Of a stretch of 64,000 nt of DNA, positions 10,526 to 22,205 are shown in pieces. The position numbers were made by a program, and so were the translations under genes. Origin of the DNA: Aphrocallistes beatrix (Eukaryota > Porifera > Hexactinellida > Sceptrulophora > Aphrocallistidae); NCBI GenBank assembly GCA_963281255.1, contig OY725492.1, positions 1,364,001 to 1,428,000 of the forward strand. The letters run 5' to 3'. How positions within the stretch are numbered: position 1 is the first letter of the stretch; every line of letters starts with the position of its first letter. The notes under the pieces are model-generated. The model was given only the letters and a program-made list of their open reading frames with translations, was not told where the DNA came from and made no database searches.

Positions 10526-10642
10526 GTAAGAATAATCCATATTGTATACATCTACGCATACATGCATATCAAGAGTTCAGAATATATAATCACATAAATT
10601 TTTTCGTGAAGATGCGGTTGTATATATTTACATAGTTTGGGA

Positions 10643-10830
10643 CAAGAGATTATCTAGGAGCGCGAGACGCTCCTTTTGGCGTATGATTTTAAGCCCGAAA
10701 GTGTTTAGGAGCGTGAAAATTTAGAATATTACCCAATTTACCCTATATTGTACTGTTATTTATCGATTTAGGCGTATAAAAATGTATGGGTTAGAGATTA
10801 GGAGCGTCTCTCTGGAGGGCTGTATAATAC
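10643..10830. repeat. Dispersed element, copy of 34223-34410
   Basis: Starts CAAGAGATTATCTAGGAGCG and ends CTGTATAATAC. About 90% like the copy at 34223. Target duplication not visible here. Confidence 0.5.
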
Positions 10831-11112
10831 CTGGAGGCTGTATAAGACATGTTTCGCTCATTATCTCAGTGGCAGTAAAGAGAATCATGAGGTAGATGAT
10901 TTTCGACATTGAATTTGAAACTACACACTTTTATCTTAGACATATCTTAAAATATAATGGGAATGAGAAATGTACTAATGATGGCTAGTTGTTTGAAGCT
11001 CCTAAATATTGATGCGAGCGGTGGAGCTGAAAAGTTTCCAACTAACAATGACCTAAACATACATGTAGAGTGCATAAATTAATTACATTCACCTACATTC
11101 ATCTCTTTCTAG

Positions 11113-11412
11113 TTCCTTCAACTCCTCCGATTAACATCACAGTATATTCCTTAAACAGCACTGCGATACAGACAGAATGGAATGCTCCTGAATTGATAGA
11201 TCAAAATGGAATTTTAACAAGTTACCAAGTTAAATATAATGGATTTGTGTTGGATACAACTGAGAGATCTTTGAATCTAAGTATTAACAGGACGTTTGTA
11301 AGTCTGACTGGACTTCTACCAAATGTTTATTACTGTGTAATGATTCGAGTTGAAAACGGAGCAGGATTCAGTGAATTTAGTTCTCCAAATTGTGCACGCA
11401 CTCATGAAGCAG
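11113..11412 (+). CDS. FN3 exon 2 (subtype a)
   Basis: FN3 domain with 'INRTFVSLTGLL' in the D-E region and 'NGFVLD', which loses the NGS sequon most copies have. The donor is CAG|GTATGG, shared only with FN4, FN10 and FN23. The downstream flank (aaaagtttaaaacataac, then the 'ggcgtcaaag' segment near 11610) is also that of FN4 and FN23. Confidence 0.92.
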
Positions 11413-12389
11413 GTATGGTTTATGCATTTGGAATATACGTAAATGCATATCAAAAGTTTAAAACATAACAGATTGAATTTTTTAAAGATTTCGCTTTTTA
11501 TTCATATCCTGCAATTTTTGATTTATTGTAGAACCTTTTATGTGGAGTAATTCTGGGCTTTCCTTACTATTTTCCTGCCAATTTATTTTTATAATATGCG
11601 TGAATTGGCGTCAAAGGTACATTCCGCCTTTGCAATACCTCCTCATGGGAGGCGAGATTTAATCGAAAGATGGAATTTGTTCGAAAGTTTGATTCGACGT
11701 TGGAAAATGACTGGATGTGCCCTGGAAGTACAAGGTAGATCGAAAAAGAAAAGTGATTCCAAACTTAGGGCATGCTTAGTGAAAAAATTCGTCGCCGGAA
11801 AATTCGTCGCGGAAATTTGGTCCCCGGAAACCTAAGTTGTTATACAATGTGTAATAATGGAGGAGTGGGCGCTTTTAAATGTGGAAATATGATGAGGGCC
11901 CAAAGGCTGATTGCATTTAAATGGAGGAATGGAGCTCGAAACCAGGTGTCAAGGAGGCTTTTGAGGTGGAGATTTAAAGTAGTTACGTGATATCATGGCA
12001 TTTTAGGCGCATGATAATGTAATCATGGGATTTTGCACTACAGTCGTAACTTATGGGAATACAGTGGATGCTGGTTATATTCCTATTTATGCATTAGATA
12101 CGATAGTAACGAATTTCCCCCATGAATTTTCCGTCGACGAATTTCCTGTGACAAATTCCCGCCATTCATTTATTTGGTGCTCTCGGTGACATACACAGCC
12201 GTGTATTAAGTAGCTCATATGTGCTAACTCAATCTAACATTGCCCTATTTGACTTATTCATGGTTAGAATATGACTAACTTAGTTTCAAAAAATTTAAAA
12301 ATACTAAAATATTCCAGACTTTTTTGCCGGGACTGTCTGTATCTCAAAAAATTAGAGTGTTGTATTCACCTACATGAATCTCTTTCTAG
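11413..12389. other. Intron FN2-FN3, shared with 58114-58921
   Basis: The segment near 11520-11720 (gaaccttttatgtggag, then ggcgtcaaag) recurs at 15580-15790, and partly at 58200-58330. The 'ctcggtgaca' segment near 12185 recurs at 58740. About 11780-12150 shows scattered 'attcgtcg/cgacgaattt' inverted motifs. No gene. Confidence 0.45.
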
Positions 12390-12689
12390 TTCCTTCAACT
12401 CCTCCAGTTAACTTCACAGTGTATTCTTTAAACAGCACTGCGATACAGGCAGAATGGAATGCTCCTGAATTGATTAATCAAAATGGAGTTTTAACAAGTT
12501 ACCAAGTTAGATATAATGGCTCAGTATTGGATACAGCTGAAAGATCTTTGAATCTAAGTATTAACACGATGTCTGTAGTCCTGACTGGACTTCTACCAAA
12601 TGTGTACTACTGTGTAATAATTCGAGTTGAAAACGGAGCAGGATTGAGTGAATTTACTTCTCCAAATTGTACACGCACTCACGAAGCAA
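12390..12689 (+). CDS. FN3 exon 3 (subtype b)
   Basis: FN3 domain marked by 'CVIIRVENGAGLSEFTSPNCT' and 'DTAERS'. Nearly identical to FN24, including the preceding flank ('ctcggtgacata', about 12185) and the following one ('agtgctccggaaattta', about 12940). This ties 11.1-14.3 kb to 57.8-61.1 kb as a duplicated segment. Confidence 0.92.
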
Positions 12690-13151
12690 GTAAGATTTAG
12701 TCAGAATTATACAAGTATACAAGTATATTCACTTATCAAGAGTTCAAATATAATGATTTAAATTTAATTTTCGTAAAATGCAGCTGTATAGTATATAGAT
12801 TGGTACATTCGATTTGTGATATACATTAGAACCTAATAACTCATTCTAATCAATTTGTATGTATGTTGTTTTCTCGATATTCATTTTAGTGCAGCCCCCA
12901 GTATGTATGAATCATAACATGTATACCAGACCATTAAGTGCTCCGGAAATTTAGTATTCGCCCATTCCACTCTCCTTGCTTTTTATTGGAGCATGCTCTA
13001 GATATGCTCCGAATTCTCAAATTGAGTCAATCTGTTTATGTATAAGCGCTCTTCTAATTTATTCACAATAATTTTGCTCCCATAAAATGTGGAAATATGG
13101 ATTTAAATCAAAAAATTTCTAATGAGACTGAAAGGGTTCATCATTCGTATC

Positions 13152-13729
13152 CAGGGTGGTCCATGGATAATCTACTGAATTAAAAATGTTATATTTCAGG
13201 AATTTCATCTAAGATTTTTATGAATGACCGCTCATTTTATTGCCCCAACTTATACATTTTGATATTTACATACTAGCAAAAATACCGTCAGATTATGTCA
13301 TTGCGTTTAGAGACTGATATGAAAGTCACCATTGTAAAATGGTACCTTGAAAATGTTAAGAGTATAGTCAGAACACAAAGGACTTTCAAGAGAATTTACA
13401 AGTGTAAAACAGCTCCATGTAGACAAACAGTCAGGAATCTTGTTAAGAAATTCGAGAATGGTTCAGTTGCCAATAAACCAGCACCAGGTCCAGTTTTCAC
13501 AGCAAGAACCATCCTTTGTGTTCTGACTATACCCTTTCATAGTACCATTTCACAATGTTGACTTCCATTTGTCTCTGAACGCAATGACATAATCTAACGG
13601 TATATTTGCAGGTAAATATCAAAATGTATTAGTTTGGATAATAAAACGAGTGATTATTCATAAAAATCTGAGATGAAATGCCTAAAATATAACATTTTAA
13701 AATCAGTAGATTATCCGTGGACCACTCTG
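13152..13729 (+). mobile_element. Internally deleted Tc1/mariner-type element
   Basis: Long inverted terminal repeats (CAGGGTGGTCCATGGATAAT at the left, its imperfect inverse ...ACCACTCTG|TA at the right), with arms reaching about 170 bp, surround a piece of transposase gene. The left TA is mutated to TC. Confidence 0.6.
13295..13561 (+). pseudogene. N-terminal DNA-binding domain of a transposase (truncated)
   Basis: 88 codons. 'VTIVKWYLENVKSIVRTQRT...CRQTVRNLVKKFENGSVANKPAPGP' has the helix-turn-helix layout typical of the start of mariner-family transposases. It runs straight into the right terminal repeat, so the catalytic DDE part is deleted. Not a host gene. Confidence 0.6.
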
Positions 13730-14346
13730 TACTTAATTAATTCGATTATCCTTTGCGATATATCACAATATACAACTTTATAATTACAACTGTGCCTATA
13801 ATTTAATTTCAGAGAGGAAGTATTGTAAAAATTGCAGTTTTCTCTCCTACTATTTCAGATGAAGCTGATCCAGCCTCTAGTTCTAAGGAAGATCGTTTTT
13901 ATTACTCTACTTGAAAAGGCACATGCGTTAGTCCTACTCCAAAAAAAGGCATTAGTCCTGGTTTTTTTCAGATGTTGGCGTTAGTCCTACTCCTAAACTA
14001 TTTCAATTGATCCGGGCATGCCTAATTTACGGGACGGTGAAAACATGTATCTAGAACTTAGATTATATATTCTTGTTTTGGTTACAAATTTTAACATGTA
14101 GGTTTGGCATATGAACGTGTCACAATGATTAATTCTATTGCTAAAAATATTATATGTAATGGGGCATGCCTAATTTACGGGACGGGATGCCGTCCCGTCC
14201 AGTCCCGTAAATTTGGCATGCCCTATGTAATGGTTAAAGGGGCTAAAAATTAATAGTAAAATACATGCTTTAATTGAACTTTTTAACCATACTATTATTT
14301 AGAGTGCATTAATGAGCTATGTTCACCTACATACATCTATTTCTAG
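13730..14346. other. Intron with a 61-bp perfect-type palindrome
   Basis: 14162-14222 reads GGGCATGCCTAATTTACGGG and then its inverse around 'gccgtcccgtcc'. A single-arm copy lies at 14016-14037. 13910-13985 has short 'ttagtcctactcc' repeats. c-type leader from about 14290. Confidence 0.5.
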
Positions 14347-14646
14347 TTCCTTCAACTCCTCCAGTTAACATCACAGTATTTCCTTTAAACAGTACTGCAA
14401 TACAAACAGAATGGAATGCTCCTGAATTGATAAATCAAAATGGAGTTTTAACAAGTTACCAAGTTAGATATAATGGATCAGTGTTGGATACAATTGAAAG
14501 ATTCTTGGATCTAAATATTAACACGACGTCTGTAATTCTGACTGGACTTCTACCAAATGTTTATTACTGTATAATGATTCGTGTTGAAAACGGAGCAGGA
14601 TTCAGTGAATTTAGTTGTCCAAATTGTGCACGCACTCATGAAGCAG
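14347..14646 (+). CDS. FN3 exon 4 (c-type 5' end, a-type 3' end)
   Basis: The domain starts like FN5/FN12/FN25 (NITVFPLNST, ELINQNG), and the 5' flank is the c-type 'agtgcattaatga...cacctacat'. It ends with the a-type donor CAG|GTATGG and the a-type downstream intron. 'FLDLNINTTSV' and 'SCPNC' (an extra cysteine beside Cys 94) are unique. This is the clearest recombinant exon of the array. Confidence 0.92.
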
Positions 14647-14737
14647 GTATGGTTTATGCATATGGAATATAAATGCATATCAAAAGTTTAAAACATAACA
14701 GATTGAATTTTTTAAAGATTTCGCTTTTTATTCATAT

Positions 14738-14926
14738 ACAAGCGCGCTTCGCTTGCTTGCGCTGCGCGGAAAAATGTGACAATGACGTCATAATTCCATG
14801 ATGAGTCGACATTTTGCTCTGAGCTCAGAACTTACTGGAGCCATAGCCAAAAGACTCCCACATGCCAAAAATTGGCTTTCTATGACCGGCAGTTTCTTCA
14901 ATCAATTCGTTACAGATAGATATACG
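14738..14926 (-). mobile_element. Helitron-like type B, internally deleted, minus strand
   Basis: Starts with the inverted 3' hairpin (CAAGCGCGCTTCGCTTG) joined directly to the inverted 5' part ('gtgacaatgacgtcataatt' ... 'caatcaattcgttacag'). About 400 bp of the middle is missing relative to the next copy. Confidence 0.6.
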
Positions 14927-14948
14927 TATATATATATATATATATATA

Positions 14949-15507
14949 CAAAAGCGCGCTTCGCTTGCTTGCGCTGCGCGGCTGGCGGACACTTTGTGTC
15001 CGCCGGAGGCTCCCTTCGGTCGCCTGGAGGTGACATTGGTTAATTATAAGGGAGATATCATCTCTAAATATGTCCATCTTAGTTTTAAAATCGATATCAC
15101 TCGAAAAATCACCAAATTTGTCAATTTTTAAAATTTTGATAAGTAATGATGACGTCATAACAGAGTGATGAGTCATCATTTTTTGATAATAGTTGCATCA
15201 TATGTGAGATATGTTAGTATACATATTTTATTAAAATTTCAGCCTGCTATCTCCTATAATGGCTGAGTTGTGCCCGAATAACTGTGTTGCTTAACTTTTA
15301 AAAATGTGACAATGACGTCATAATTCCATGATGAGTCGACATTTTGCTCTGAGCTCAGAACTTACTGGAGCCATAGCCAAAAGACTCCCACATGCCAAAA
15401 ATCAGCTTTCTGCGCCCGGCAGTTTCTTCAATCAATTCGTTACAGATATATATATATATATATAAATATATAAATAAATAAATAAATATACATTAATCGA
15501 GTTTTAA
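14949..15507 (-). mobile_element. Helitron-like type B, full-length, minus strand
   Basis: From the inverted hairpin CAAAAGCGCGCTTCGC to 'gagttttaatagtaagga' (the inverted 5' end TCCTTACTATTAAAACTCGA). An (AT)n tract lies just inside the 5' end. Two CRE-like TGACGTCA palindromes at 15150 and 15313. The terminal 30 bp is duplicated at 15508-15552. Confidence 0.65.
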
Positions 15508-15555
15508 TAGTAAGGATATACACAAACATTAATCGAGTTTTAATAGTAAGGATGA

Positions 15556-17005
15556 ACACATACCAAATTTTTGATTTATTGTAGAACCTTTTATGTGGAG
15601 TAATTCTGGGCTTTCCTTACTATTTACTTGCCAATTTATTTTTATAATATGCGTGGATTGGCGTCCAAGTTGCATTCCGCCTTTGCAATACCTCCCCATG
15701 GGAGGCGAGATTTAATCGAAAGATGGAATATGTTCGAAAGTTTGATTCGACGTTGGAAAATGACTGAATGTGTCCTGAAAGTACAAGGTACATCGAAAAC
15801 CCATTCACTGCTTAGTTCTATGCAATTAAAATATATAAAAACACTTACAAGTCAAAGGTTTACCCAGCACAATTTTAGGTTGCGGCAATTCTAGTCTATT
15901 CCGTGAGAGGGGTTGCGGCACCCAATGCTAATTTGTGAAATTTTAGTGGGCACAGCCTTTGAGGTTGAAGCCTAGGCCCCATGTGCTGCATCCTGGCTAT
16001 GCCTCTGTTACAACTGCCTGTCACTAAATTCATCACAAATATAACTAATTCCGCAATCAAATGATGACTAATCTAAATTTTAACAAAGAATATGGGTACT
16101 TTGATACCATATTTATATATGCTGGCTATACATCCCGAAACTCTATTCTATGCGGTTAATGATTTTAGACAGATCATGTATTAGATCAATCATCTTCGAC
16201 CACATCCCAGGTCCATTTTTGAGTTTTAGTTGCCAGGCCTTATATACAGAGGGATATGACTTAATTAATTTGGAGCTATTAAAAACGTTCATCCGCATGC
16301 GGATGAACTTATTTAATATATGTTAATTTGCCTATCCTTTATTATATTTGAAAATATACAATTTTATAATTGTAGCTGTACCTATAATTTAATTTCAGAG
16401 AGGAAATATTGTAAAAAATGTAGCATTCTCTTGCACTATTTCAAAAGAAGCTGATCTAGCCTCTAGTCCTAAGGAAGATCGTTTTTATCATTCTAGTTAA
16501 AACTACATACATAGTTACTTGTTAACTGATATGAGTTATTATTAGAATCAGTTGGAGTAATAATTATTGAAAGCATGTATTTGTGATCTAGAACTTAGAT
16601 AATGAATGCTTGTGAAACAATTATTAAGTGAATTCCTTTCAAAATATGATTACATATCGAATTTGTTGTTATTATTTTTAGAGGTTGGACCTTTATAGTA
16701 TATACCCTCGATCCAATAATCCTTTTAATAGTCCCGCTCTTTATGCGATTTTAAAACTATTTAAAAAACCAGCTGATCAATCAAGCATTGCCCGTTGACA
16801 TTTTTCGATTAAACTTAAACATTAAAGGTTGCCATATGAACAATTAACCATAATTTAATTCTATTACTGAAGATAATATATGTAATGGATAAAGGGACTA
16901 AAAATTGATACTAAAATACATGCTTTAATTTAATTGTACTTTTTAACCATACTATTATTTAGAGTGCATTAAGAACTATGTTCACCTACATAAATCTATT
17001 TCTAG
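15556..17005. other. Intron FN4-FN5, patchwork of repeats
   Basis: 15580-15790 repeats the FN2 downstream segment. 15868-16012 is a second copy of the CAGGGGTGTAGCC-type hAT-like repeat. 16020-16262 is one arm of a foldback element (atgatgactaatctaaatttt, ending 'cttatatacagagggatatg'). From about 16370 it parallels the FN3-FN4 intron. Confidence 0.5.
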
Positions 17006-17305
17006 TTCCTTCACATCCTCCAGTTAACATCACAGTATTTCCCTTAAACAGTACAGTAATACATGCAGAATGGAATGCTCCTGAATTGATAAATCAAAAT
17101 GGAGTTTTAACAAGTTACCAAGTTAGATATAATGGATCAGTGTTGGATACAACTGAAAGAGTTCTGAATCTAAGTATTAACACGACGTCTGTAATTCTGA
17201 ATGGACTTCTACCAAACGTTTATTACTGTATAATGGTCAGCGTTGGAAACGGAGCAGGATTCAGTGAATTTAGTTCTCTAAATTGTGCACTCACTCACGA
17301 AGCAA
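17006..17305 (+). CDS. FN3 exon 5 (subtype c)
   Basis: FN3 domain with 'VPSHPP', 'STVIHAEW' and 'CIMVSVGNGAGFSEFSSLNCALTHEA'. The VSVGN strand F is shared with FN25 and the GN pair with FN12. The flank after it ('acttgagtgaggcaattttt', about 17412) recurs after FN12, FN17 and FN25. Confidence 0.92.
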
Positions 17306-17511
17306 GTAAGATTTATGCATAATTAATTATATATAAACGTCAAAATATTCAAAATGATGCTGTATATAATATATTGACACCTATTATAATTTTCAATTAG
17401 TTGTAGAACCACTTGAGTGAGGCAATTTTTAAATATCTTTGCTTCATTATACCTATGATTAATGAAATATTCTATGCTAACTATTAATATGCTACTATAG
17501 CATTCTACAAG

Positions 17512-18410
17512 TATACACTAAGGCAATTGTACTCTCTAAATTTTTGGACCAGGGATTGGATAGTATCTTCAGACTTAGTCACATCACTCACAAAATTTCT
17601 TCTCCTGTGCAAGATCAATGAAATTTATTGCCGACATATATAAACAATATACACAAGTGCTTAAATCAGTGATCAAAATATGTGTAATCATCATTATATT
17701 GCGCAGCAAGTTGTTGAAAAATATGTGAAGAAATTCTTACCTGGAATGTACACACATTACTGCATTGCCAGGGAAACGTAATCTGAGTAACTTGGACTAT
17801 ATCTCAATAATTGTAAGTGCTTAACACTATTCATTTATAATATAATTTATTTGCCTAAATATTATAGCTTTACAGTTATGGGTCAATATATGATGACATA
17901 TTGGCTCATAACTGTAAAGCTATAATATTTAGGCAAATAAATTATATTATAAGTGAATAGGAAGTCGACTATTACCTATCATATAACATCATTTATTAGT
18001 GTTTAGCACTTACAGTTATTGAGATATAGTCCAAGTTACTCAGATTACGTTTCCCTGGGAACGCAGGAATGTGTGTACATTCCTGTGAAAATTTCACATA
18101 TTTTTCAACAACTGCTCCAAAGTGAGATTTCCAACTTTAAATAAACATTAATACTGCTACTATCACTGTGCAAAGCATGCAATAAAATTGGTTAAATTAG
18201 TCGTAATGATAGCTTGCTGAGCAAGATAATGATGATTACACACATTTTGATTACTGATTTAAGGACTCGTGTATATTGTTTATATATTTCGCTAATAAAT
18301 TTCAATGATCTTGCACAGGAGAAGAAATTTTGTGAGTGATGTGACTAAGTCTGAAGATACCAACCAATCCCTGGTCCACAAATTAGGCAGAACTATTGCC
18401 TTAGTGTATA
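17512..18410. mobile_element. Foldback element FB3
   Basis: Arms of roughly 370-430 bp (TATACACTAAGGCAAT... and inverse ...ATTGCCTTAGTGTATA). The inner arms near 17880-17960 are an almost perfect hairpin. Absent from the paralogous FN12-FN13 intron, so inserted after the block duplication. Clear target duplication not seen. Confidence 0.6.
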
Positions 18411-18480
18411 GAATGATATGATGCCACTTATCTCAAAAACCGACTTAGAGTCTTCTTCTAGTTCTTCCTTCTATTTCTAG

Positions 18481-18780
18481 TTCCTTCAACTCCTCCAGTT
18501 AACTTCACAGTTTATTCTTTGAACAGCACTGCGATAAAGGCAAAATGGAATCCTCCTGAATTAATAGATCAAAATGGAGTTTTAACAAGTTACCAAGTTA
18601 GATATAATGGATCAGAGTTGGATGCAGTTGAAAGATCTTTGAATCTAAGTATTAACACAACGTCTGTAATTCTGACTGGACTTCTACCAAATGTTTATTA
18701 CTGTGTAATGATTCGGATTGAAAACAGAGCAGGATTCAGTGAATTTAGTTCTCCAAATTGTACACGCACTCACGAAACAA
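18481..18780 (+). CDS. FN3 exon 6 (subtype d)
   Basis: FN3 domain with 'IKAKWNPPELIDQNG', 'GSELDAVERS' and 'RIENRAGF', ending 'THET' instead of THEA. The 5' flank 'cttcttctagttcttccttc' is an exact hallmark shared with FN13. That string contains an extra upstream 'ctag' that could act as a cryptic acceptor. The splice junction is ACA|AGTAAA-like, with the weaker donor GTAAAA. Confidence 0.9.
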
Positions 18781-21380
18781 GTAAAATTTATGCAGAATAA
18801 AATGTGTATATTCAATAAATATGAGTTTAAGATATAATATTAGATAAATTTGTGTTTTTCGTATAGATGGGGCTGTATATATTGAATTATACATCTCAGA
18901 TGATTTTTAATATACATTAGAACCTACATTAGAACCCTTAGAACCAGATACATCTTGTTAAAATAATATAATAATTCAATCTCAATCAAATTTAATGTAT
19001 ATTTTTTTCTCTCTATTCTTGAAGGTTTTTTTGTGGACCGCCTGTAGGGGTTCGTGTGGGGTGGGAGCTCCCAAATTTTGGGCATCCCGTAAATATAAAA
19101 TATTTATACTTGAGGGGTGGGAGCTCCCCAGATTTCGAAGCTATAATCTATTCCTCGAGGTTCTCCAAATTTGAGGGGGAGCCTCTCCATATTTCTCCCA
19201 CTCCTCTTCAGATTTGGGGAGGGCCCCTCTAAATTTTTGATTGCGGTGAGAACGATCCACAACAACATTAACATCAGATTTAAATGAAATTGCGTGAATG
19301 ATATTGGCTATTTTAGTTGTGGACCAGTATTTAATAAGAGTTTAGTTGTATATGAGTTTCAATTTAAAGAAAGGAAAAAACTATAAAGCCAGCATAATTT
19401 ATACTTAGAGAATAGCTTAAATCATTATGAACCTATCATTTCTGTTACTTCTAAACTTTTTTATTAGCCTCGACATGACATATTTCAACAACTTAGATTT
19501 CTTTAGTTTCACCAATGTGTAGATTAGAACTTAGCTATCGTTTATATTCCTAATTTTCATATTACCGTACTTTTCGTTATAAATCTTTTAACCCTGTTAC
19601 AATTTTGATAGACTTTTCATTGAACTTTAATTAATACCATTTTACAATATTTTATAATGAAAAACTAATCGAAAAAGAAATAATTGAGGAATAAAGAAGT
19701 TAACTAAGTTGCCCCAAGAGTGTGTTGCTTCGCAGCGCAAGCAAGCGAAGCTCGCTTGTTTACAATAATAATTTTGCACCCACAAATACGCGGAAACATG
19801 CATATATTTAATTAAGTTTAAGTTTTTTAGGAGATGAAAGGATTAATACTAAGTATACAAATTTTATAGGCGACTATCCTTTATGAGATATGACACTTTT
19901 TTATTTAAGTAATCCCAGCTGACCAACCCAATCGTACCTTGCCTCGTTGACATTTTTGGTGAACAATTAGAACGGGTAGGTTTGATTTATTTCATGGTTC
20001 TGAACCCAGACAATTTTTATTAGTAAAGTAAAGTTAATTTTAGTTCTTAATTCATCCTAATTACGAGGTAAATTGTTAACAAAACAACGGGGTTTGTTAA
20101 TAGTTAATTGAAATTCTTTGGTGCTTTATAGGCCGGAATTTATTAAGAATTCATTACTGTGTTTTGATTTGGTGTTCTTTGTTCGCACTATGCGAAAAAC
20201 AGTGCTTCTTGGAACAGCTGTTCTCCGATGTATTTCAGCGCCATTGTGATACCTGCCTTGGATAACTTTGGGATAGTTTCTCTCAGTTCTAATTCTATCA
20301 TCTTCAATATTAGTAATCACAGTATTTAACACTGAGATTAAGTTAAGTCAGAATATCTAATTTGAACAGTCAATTGGAATATGCTAAATATTTACTGACA
20401 TCAGGAAGCTAAGTTTTATGATAAAAGTAGTGCCTGTGAACTATAGCCAACATAATTTTGGTTATTTGTTTTATGGTTATAAATGAAGAAGAAAACTAGT
20501 TGAGGTTAAAATCTAACCATGGAAAATAGAAATATATGATTGTTGATCAAATACATGAAATTCTCAATTTCATCTTGACATGTGCATTATCTTAGGTATG
20601 ATCCAATATAATAATACATGTCAAGAGTGTAAAACAATTTTCACTCTTGGTGAAGGTTGTATACTATATTATAAAAAAGTTTTTTCAATTACAAGTACAT
20701 TGCTAAATAACCAAATTCATCGGAGAACTATGTATTAAGGTTTGAATAAAACATATGACAGATGAAAAACTTTGTATTGATAGTATTGACACTACAATTT
20801 TCGAATTTGCATGTTGTCATCTGTTCGAAATACGGAAGTTGTCATTTGTTTTACTCAACTTCTACCATGTTGTTATTTTTTCAACTAATATTTCTTAGGC
20901 TGTCATTTATCATTCTAACCTCAACAGCTTATTAATGATTTGGCTTCTGAAACTTGAATATTAGTATCCTTTGACAATAATGATTTGGCTGAGAGACAAC
21001 ATTTATATTTATGCCTTGTAAGCACGCAAATTGCTGTGTAGCTTACGTTGCAACAATCGAAGAATTAGGATAAACATGCCCGATTTGTCGTTCTCAAATA
21101 GAACATATGTTTGAGATATTTACTTAAGTGATTACTCAATGCTCACTTAATAGTTATTCTTATAATGTTTTGTTTATTAGCTGTGTCCCTTTGAACATGA
21201 TTGTCGTACTTTTCTAAGTGTAACAAAATAAACCTTTCTCACTAATGACAATATACGTAGAGGAAATTAATAGTCGAACAAATGACAACTTCCAAATTTC
21301 GAAAAAATGGCAACATGTTAATTCGAACAAATGAATGCGCTCCCTTTAATTGTACTTTTTAATCATATATTTATTTATAG
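18781..21380. other. Intron FN6-FN7, paralogous to 33907-35286
   Basis: G-rich stretch 19020-19260 ('gtgggagctccc', 'ggggaggg') and the 'attagaacgggta' region match the FN13-FN14 intron in order. A Helitron-like 3' tail fragment lies at 19713-19762. About 20131-20755 is extra relative to the paralog. Confidence 0.5.
20126..20332 (-). pseudogene. Possible helix-turn-helix fragment of a Tc1-like transposase
   Basis: 68 codons; 'YPKVIQGRYHNGAEIHRRTAVPRSTVFRIVRT' has a paired-like HTH spacing. No catalytic part or inverted repeat identified. It lies in the segment missing from the paralogous intron. Weak call. Confidence 0.3.
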
Positions 21381-21680
21381 TTCCTTCAACTCCTCCAGTC
21401 AACTTGACAGTATATTCCATAAACAGCACTGCGATACAGGCAGAATGGAATGCTCCTGAATTGATAAATCAAAATGGATTTTTGACACGATACCAAGTTA
21501 AATATAATGGATCGGTGTTGGATACAACTGAAAGAGTTTTGGATATAAATTTTACCAAATTGTCTGAAATTCTCACTGGACTTCGACCGAATGTTTATTA
21601 CTGTGTAATGATTCGGATTGAAAACGGAGCAGGATTCAGTGAATTTAGCTCTCCAAATTGTGTACGCACTCATGAAGCAA
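21381..21680 (+). CDS. FN3 exon 7 (subtype e)
   Basis: FN3 domain with 'VYSINST', 'NGFLTRYQVKY', 'DINFTKLSEILTGLRPN' and 'CVRTHEA'. FN14 is its counterpart, including the upstream flank (cattgcctcg-like segment, then 'aattgtactttttaatcata'). The NFT in strand D adds a glycosylation sequon not seen elsewhere. Confidence 0.92.
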
Positions 21681-21893
21681 GTAAGATACATGCAGAATGA
21701 GATATATAAGTATATATATGTATATAGACAAATGTCAAAATTTTAAAATATAACGATTGTGAATTATTGATGCTGCTGCATATTTTACTAGTAGTAGATG
21801 GATGAATTTCAAACTTGCTTGTTTTATGGATCTATTTTGAAGAAAATTCCGCAAATAATTTATGATACAGTTTCGAAATACTATTCTTAACTC

Positions 21894-22205
21894 TTTACTA
21901 TTAAGGCTCCACTATGTCCTGAGCTCAGACGAAAATGTCGACTCATCATGGGGTTATGACGTCATTGTCACCTTTTTAATAATTAGAAATTTCAGTTTTT
22001 CGACTATAACTCCGCCATTTTAGGTGATAGAAGGTTGAAATTTTAATAGAATGTGTATATTAATATTCTTCACATGTGATACAACTATCATCAAAAATGA
22101 TGACTCATCACTCTGTTATGACGTCATCATTACTCATCAAAAATTTTAAAAATTGACAAATTTGATGATTTTTCTGAGTGAAATCAATTTAATAGGAAGA
22201 ATTTT
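21894..22205 (+). mobile_element. Helitron-like type B fragment
   Basis: Starts at a remnant 'ttactattaa', continues 'gagctcagacgaaaatgtcg' and runs to the 'caaatttgatgatttttc' region. Lacks both the AT tract and the 3' hairpin. CRE-like TGACGTCA at 21957 and 22119. Confidence 0.55.
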
